Shown here: positions 63,513 through 64,000 of the stretch, one piece after another
How the letters are laid out: each line of letters starts with the position of its first letter
How positions within the stretch are numbered: position 1 is the stretch's first letter
From: Alphaproteobacteria bacterium
Lineage (GTDB): Bacteria; Myxococcota_A; UBA796; GCA-2862545
Assembly: GCA_020632875.1 (NCBI GenBank)
Contig: JACKET010000002.1
Coordinates: 124,001 to 188,000, forward strand
Direction of reading: 5' to 3'
Length of the DNA stretch: 64,000 nt
The notes under the pieces: generated by a model
What the model was told of the DNA's origin: nothing
The model's database searches: none
What the model saw: only the letters and a program-made list of their open reading frames with translations
Translations under genes and position numbers: made by a program

Positions 63513-64000
63513 TCACAGCGCTCATGGCGGCCTTCGCGGCCGCACCCCTCCAGGTCGACCTCGACGGCGACGGCAAGCCCGAGACCGTGAAGTACGACGC
63601 CGAGTCCCAGAAGGTGTCGATCGGCAAGCACACGATCGACTGCGACGGTGACCCGTGCAGCCTCGAGGCCCACGACGTGTCGTCGTCCGACAAGCGGCGC
63701 GAGGTCGCGGTCTGCGCGCACGGTCCCCGCGACGACAAGAGCTGCGACCTCTACACCATCGTCGACGGCAAGCTCCAGAAGTACACGTGGTCGAAGGAGT
63801 GGCCGCCCCCGTCGGTGCAGACCTCGGGGAACAACATCGTCCTCGTCGTCGACACGTACCGGCAGCGCCTCTACCAGCGCACCGAGAAGTACAAGGTCGA
63901 CGGATTCGCGCTCACCGAGGTGAAGCAGCCGATCTACACGGCCGACAAGCCGCGGATGCTGCCCGTCGACCGCACGTTCGCGCTGCTCTACGCGCCCGAC
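63509..64000 (+). CDS. Secreted protein of unknown function (3' truncated by window edge)
   Basis: 164 residues visible. GTG 63509 overlaps the cytochrome stop by 4 bp. Signal peptide MITALMAAFAAAP. The next residues, QVDLDGDGKPETVKYD, look like an FG-GAP/VCBS-type Ca2+ loop at the start of a beta-propeller-like repeat. Four Cys follow at about 49-85. Co-translated with the cytochrome, so the product may act with it in the periplasm. Confidence 0.75.
   Translation, partial: MITALMAAFAAAPLQVDLDGDGKPETVKYDAESQKVSIGKHTIDCDGDPCSLEAHDVSSSDKRREVAVCAHGPRDDKSCDLYTIVDGKLQKYTWSKEWPPPSVQTSGNNIVLVVDTYRQRLYQRTEKYKVDGFALTEVKQPIYTADKPRMLPVDRTFALLYAPD

Overview
This 64 kb window is a GC-rich, gene-dense bacterial chromosome segment. 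Several traits together point to a myxobacterium-like organism (Myxococcota or a close relative). There are five Hanks-type Ser/Thr kinases. At least four large secreted proteins end in a Gly-Cys or Cys-rich motif, a hydrophobic stretch and an Arg cluster, like the MYXO-CTERM sorting signal. There are also Asp/Cys-rich MopE-type metal-binding repeats, a sterol reductase, and many short lipoproteins that start Met-Arg-Trp. No rRNA, tRNA, prophage, transposase or CRISPR array was seen. Most neighbouring genes overlap by 1 to 13 bp (ATGA, GTGA, TGATG junctions), so translational coupling is common even between genes with no obvious shared function.

Layout. 1-11.4 kb: a truncated kinase, a secreted HExxH protein with a MYXO-CTERM tail, an SDR coupled to an ERG4/ERG24-type sterol reductase, an unknown protein, two more kinases, a histidine-kinase-like protein whose phospho-accepting His is Gln, and a LOG-like protein. 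11.4-22.5 kb: a secretome region with two tandem beta-helix/MopE proteins, a DUF4331 protein that appears split into two consecutive genes, another beta-helix protein and several lipoproteins. 22.5-27.6 kb: a four-gene coupled catabolic operon (maleylacetate reductase, homogentisate-dioxygenase-type enzyme, CoA-transferase A and B) facing a LysR regulator and an OsmC gene. 27.6-35.6 kb: a lipoprotein hydrolase, a 1419-residue kinase/ATPase/helical-repeat protein coupled to argF, and a lipoprotein.

35.6-48.7 kb holds two complete export systems facing each other. One is an RND pump (adaptor, pump, TolC-like). The other is a seven-gene TetR-ABC-TolC operon resembling cecR-ybhGFSR, with a perfect 16-bp palindrome upstream. 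Between their convergent TolC genes lies a repeat island of about 0.8 kb. One repeat family of that island also occurs, inverted, on the other side of the RND operon, so the pump operon sits between inverted repeat arrays. 48.7-54.2 kb: a CPBP-type membrane protein, a LysR/cupin pair, a metal-binding-like lipoprotein preceded by two elaborate hairpins, and a GMC dehydrogenase with a Tat-type small subunit and an HU-like protein.

54.2-59.9 kb: a three-gene operon with a double cyclic-nucleotide-binding protein, a membrane protein, and a 1305-residue fusion of a HEPN-like domain, a Ser/Thr kinase and many membrane segments. This operon and the split DUF4331 pair are my best candidates for undescribed systems. 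59.9-61.06 kb is a non-coding block with several repeat families. 61.06-64 kb: a peptidoglycan-binding/lysozyme-like protein, a five-heme cytochrome c and a truncated secreted protein.

All functional calls come from reading motifs by eye; no database search was run.
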